From Eriocheir sinensis (lineage: Eukaryota; Arthropoda; Malacostraca; Decapoda; Varunidae), in NCBI RefSeq assembly GCF_024679095.1, contig NC_066520.1:15906831-15970830 (forward strand): DNA of 64,000 nucleotides, read 5' to 3'. Below, one piece after another: positions 63,000 to 64,000 of the stretch. Numbering within the stretch: position 1 is the first letter of the stretch; each line of letters opens with the position of its first letter. A program made the position numbers and the translations under genes. The notes beneath the pieces are model-generated. The model was given only the letters and a program-made list of their open reading frames with translations. It did not search any database and was not told the origin of the DNA.

Positions 63000-63440
63000 A
63001 GGGGAACAGGTGAGAGAACATGGGTAGGGAGAGACAGGGAAAGGAGGTGATAGGAAGGTAAATGAGGGGAGAGGAGAGAGTATAGGTAAAGGTGATACTG
63101 AAGTGGGGAGGAGGGGAGAAGTGGGGAGAGGAGAAGGTAAGAAAGGGCTTAAGAGAGAAGGAAAGGAGTGAAAGGAAGGGAAAAAAGAAGAGGAGAAGGA
63201 GATGGGTGAAGGAAAGAAATGCATAAGAGCGAAAAAAGGAAGAGAGAGGGGAGGGAGGAGGAAGAAGAGCTGAGGAAAACAAGGGCGTAAGAGAGGGAGA
63301 AGAAAAGGAGAGATAAGGAAAGAAAAAAAGAAGAGGAGGAAAGGGGAGAGGTGAAGAAACAGAGGGGCATAAGAGGGAAAAAAAGAAAGAAAAGTGGAAA
63401 CACAGCCGATTCTGAAATGGCAAAGATAGAAACAAAGACT
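63000..63440. other. Polypurine block
   Basis: GGGAAAGGAG-type plus strand, followed by a CAGACAGA-rich stretch (63440-63590). No gene recognised. Confidence 0.72.
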
Positions 63441-63710
63441 TTTAGATAGACACAGACAGATATGTAGAAAGTCAGAAAGAGGGACAGGCACAGATACAAA
63501 CAGGTATATAAATAGATGAACAGTAAAACAGATAATTAAGACGGAAACCAACAGACAAACAGGTAGACAGACAGGCAGACAGACAGAGAGGTAAAGACCG
63601 TAGGAATTACACGTTGTTCTCTTCCTTCACTTCAGAAACGACAAACAAGTCTTCATTAAAATCATATTAAGAACACAAGCGAGGGAAAAGTTCCACTACA
63701 TAATAAAAAA

Positions 63711-63712
<2 letters not shown>

Positions 63713-63780
<68 letters not shown>
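63713..63780. repeat. (TC)n microsatellite, ~68 bp
   Basis: The only GA/CT tract over 60 bp in the CT orientation on the plus strand. Confidence 0.98.
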
Positions 63781-63782
<2 letters not shown>

Positions 63783-63917
63783 GAAGATTAGAGAAAAAAA
63801 TAATATAAAGACGGCCGAAAAACGCGACGTAAACAGGACAAAGACGAGGATAAACTTCTGAATTACCTTGGAAATCTAATAAAAGTTAGTGCAAACTTTT
63901 TAGAAACAACCCATAAG

Positions 63918-63919
<2 letters not shown>

Positions 63920-63989
<70 letters not shown>
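63920..63989. repeat. (TG)n microsatellite, ~70 bp
   Basis: About 35 repeats close to the window end. Confidence 0.98.
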
Positions 63990-63990
<1 letters not shown>

Positions 63991-64000
63991 CTTTTGTCTT

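Overview
The window is eukaryotic intronic DNA, most likely from a crustacean and plausibly a decapod such as a brachyuran crab. That assignment is inference. It rests on Bruno/CELF-type exons, a CR1/Jockey-like LINE, very long introns, and an extreme load of (GA)n, (AC)n and (GGA)n microsatellites. Nothing bacterial, viral or CRISPR-like is present. Nearly all long open frames are translations of simple repeats (poly Ser-Leu, Arg-Glu, Val-Cys, Thr-His and the like) and are not genes.

One host gene is supported, on the minus strand: part of a CELF1/2 (Bruno-like) RNA-binding protein. Three phase-compatible exons are visible, running right to left. They are a 51-nt linker exon (54098-54048), a 167-nt exon carrying most of RRM1 (14471-14305), and the classic 83-nt exon that completes the RNP1 motif (2623-2541). 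The introns between them are about 39.6 kb and 11.7 kb. The gene continues past the left edge of the window and almost certainly past the right edge too.

Layout by region. 1-2.5 kb: three tandem arrays (116-bp, 64-bp and 100-bp periods). 3.1-4.7 kb: a 40-bp minisatellite of about 40 copies. 5.2-9.4 kb: SSRs and purine-rich DNA. 9.4-10.3 kb: a 103-bp satellite-like array. 11.6-12.6 kb: a 100-bp-class array. 13.4-14.3 kb: an intronic array made from copies of the RRM1 exon's own 3' end and 5' splice site. 14.6-15.2 kb: dense (GT)/(CA) tracts just upstream of that exon. 16-64 kb: alternating polypurine and polypyrimidine blocks with long (GA)n tracts. Interrupting these are a GTGCCA-rich unique segment (19.8-20.3 kb), a CpG-rich island with four CCAAT boxes (23.2-23.4 kb), two 5'-truncated copies of one LINE family (35.4-35.8 kb and 48.6-50.8 kb), a diverged AT-rich array (52.3-53.5 kb), and a 69-bp GGT-type minisatellite (58.4-59.1 kb).

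The most interesting signals link the repeats to the gene. Decoy 5' splice sites lie downstream of the RRM1 exon. UG repeats, the known ligand class of CELF proteins, lie in the RNA just upstream of it. Long (GA)n tracts are almost all on the strand that makes the pre-mRNA (CU)n. Both LINE copies sit inside homopurine tracts, in the sense orientation of the host gene.
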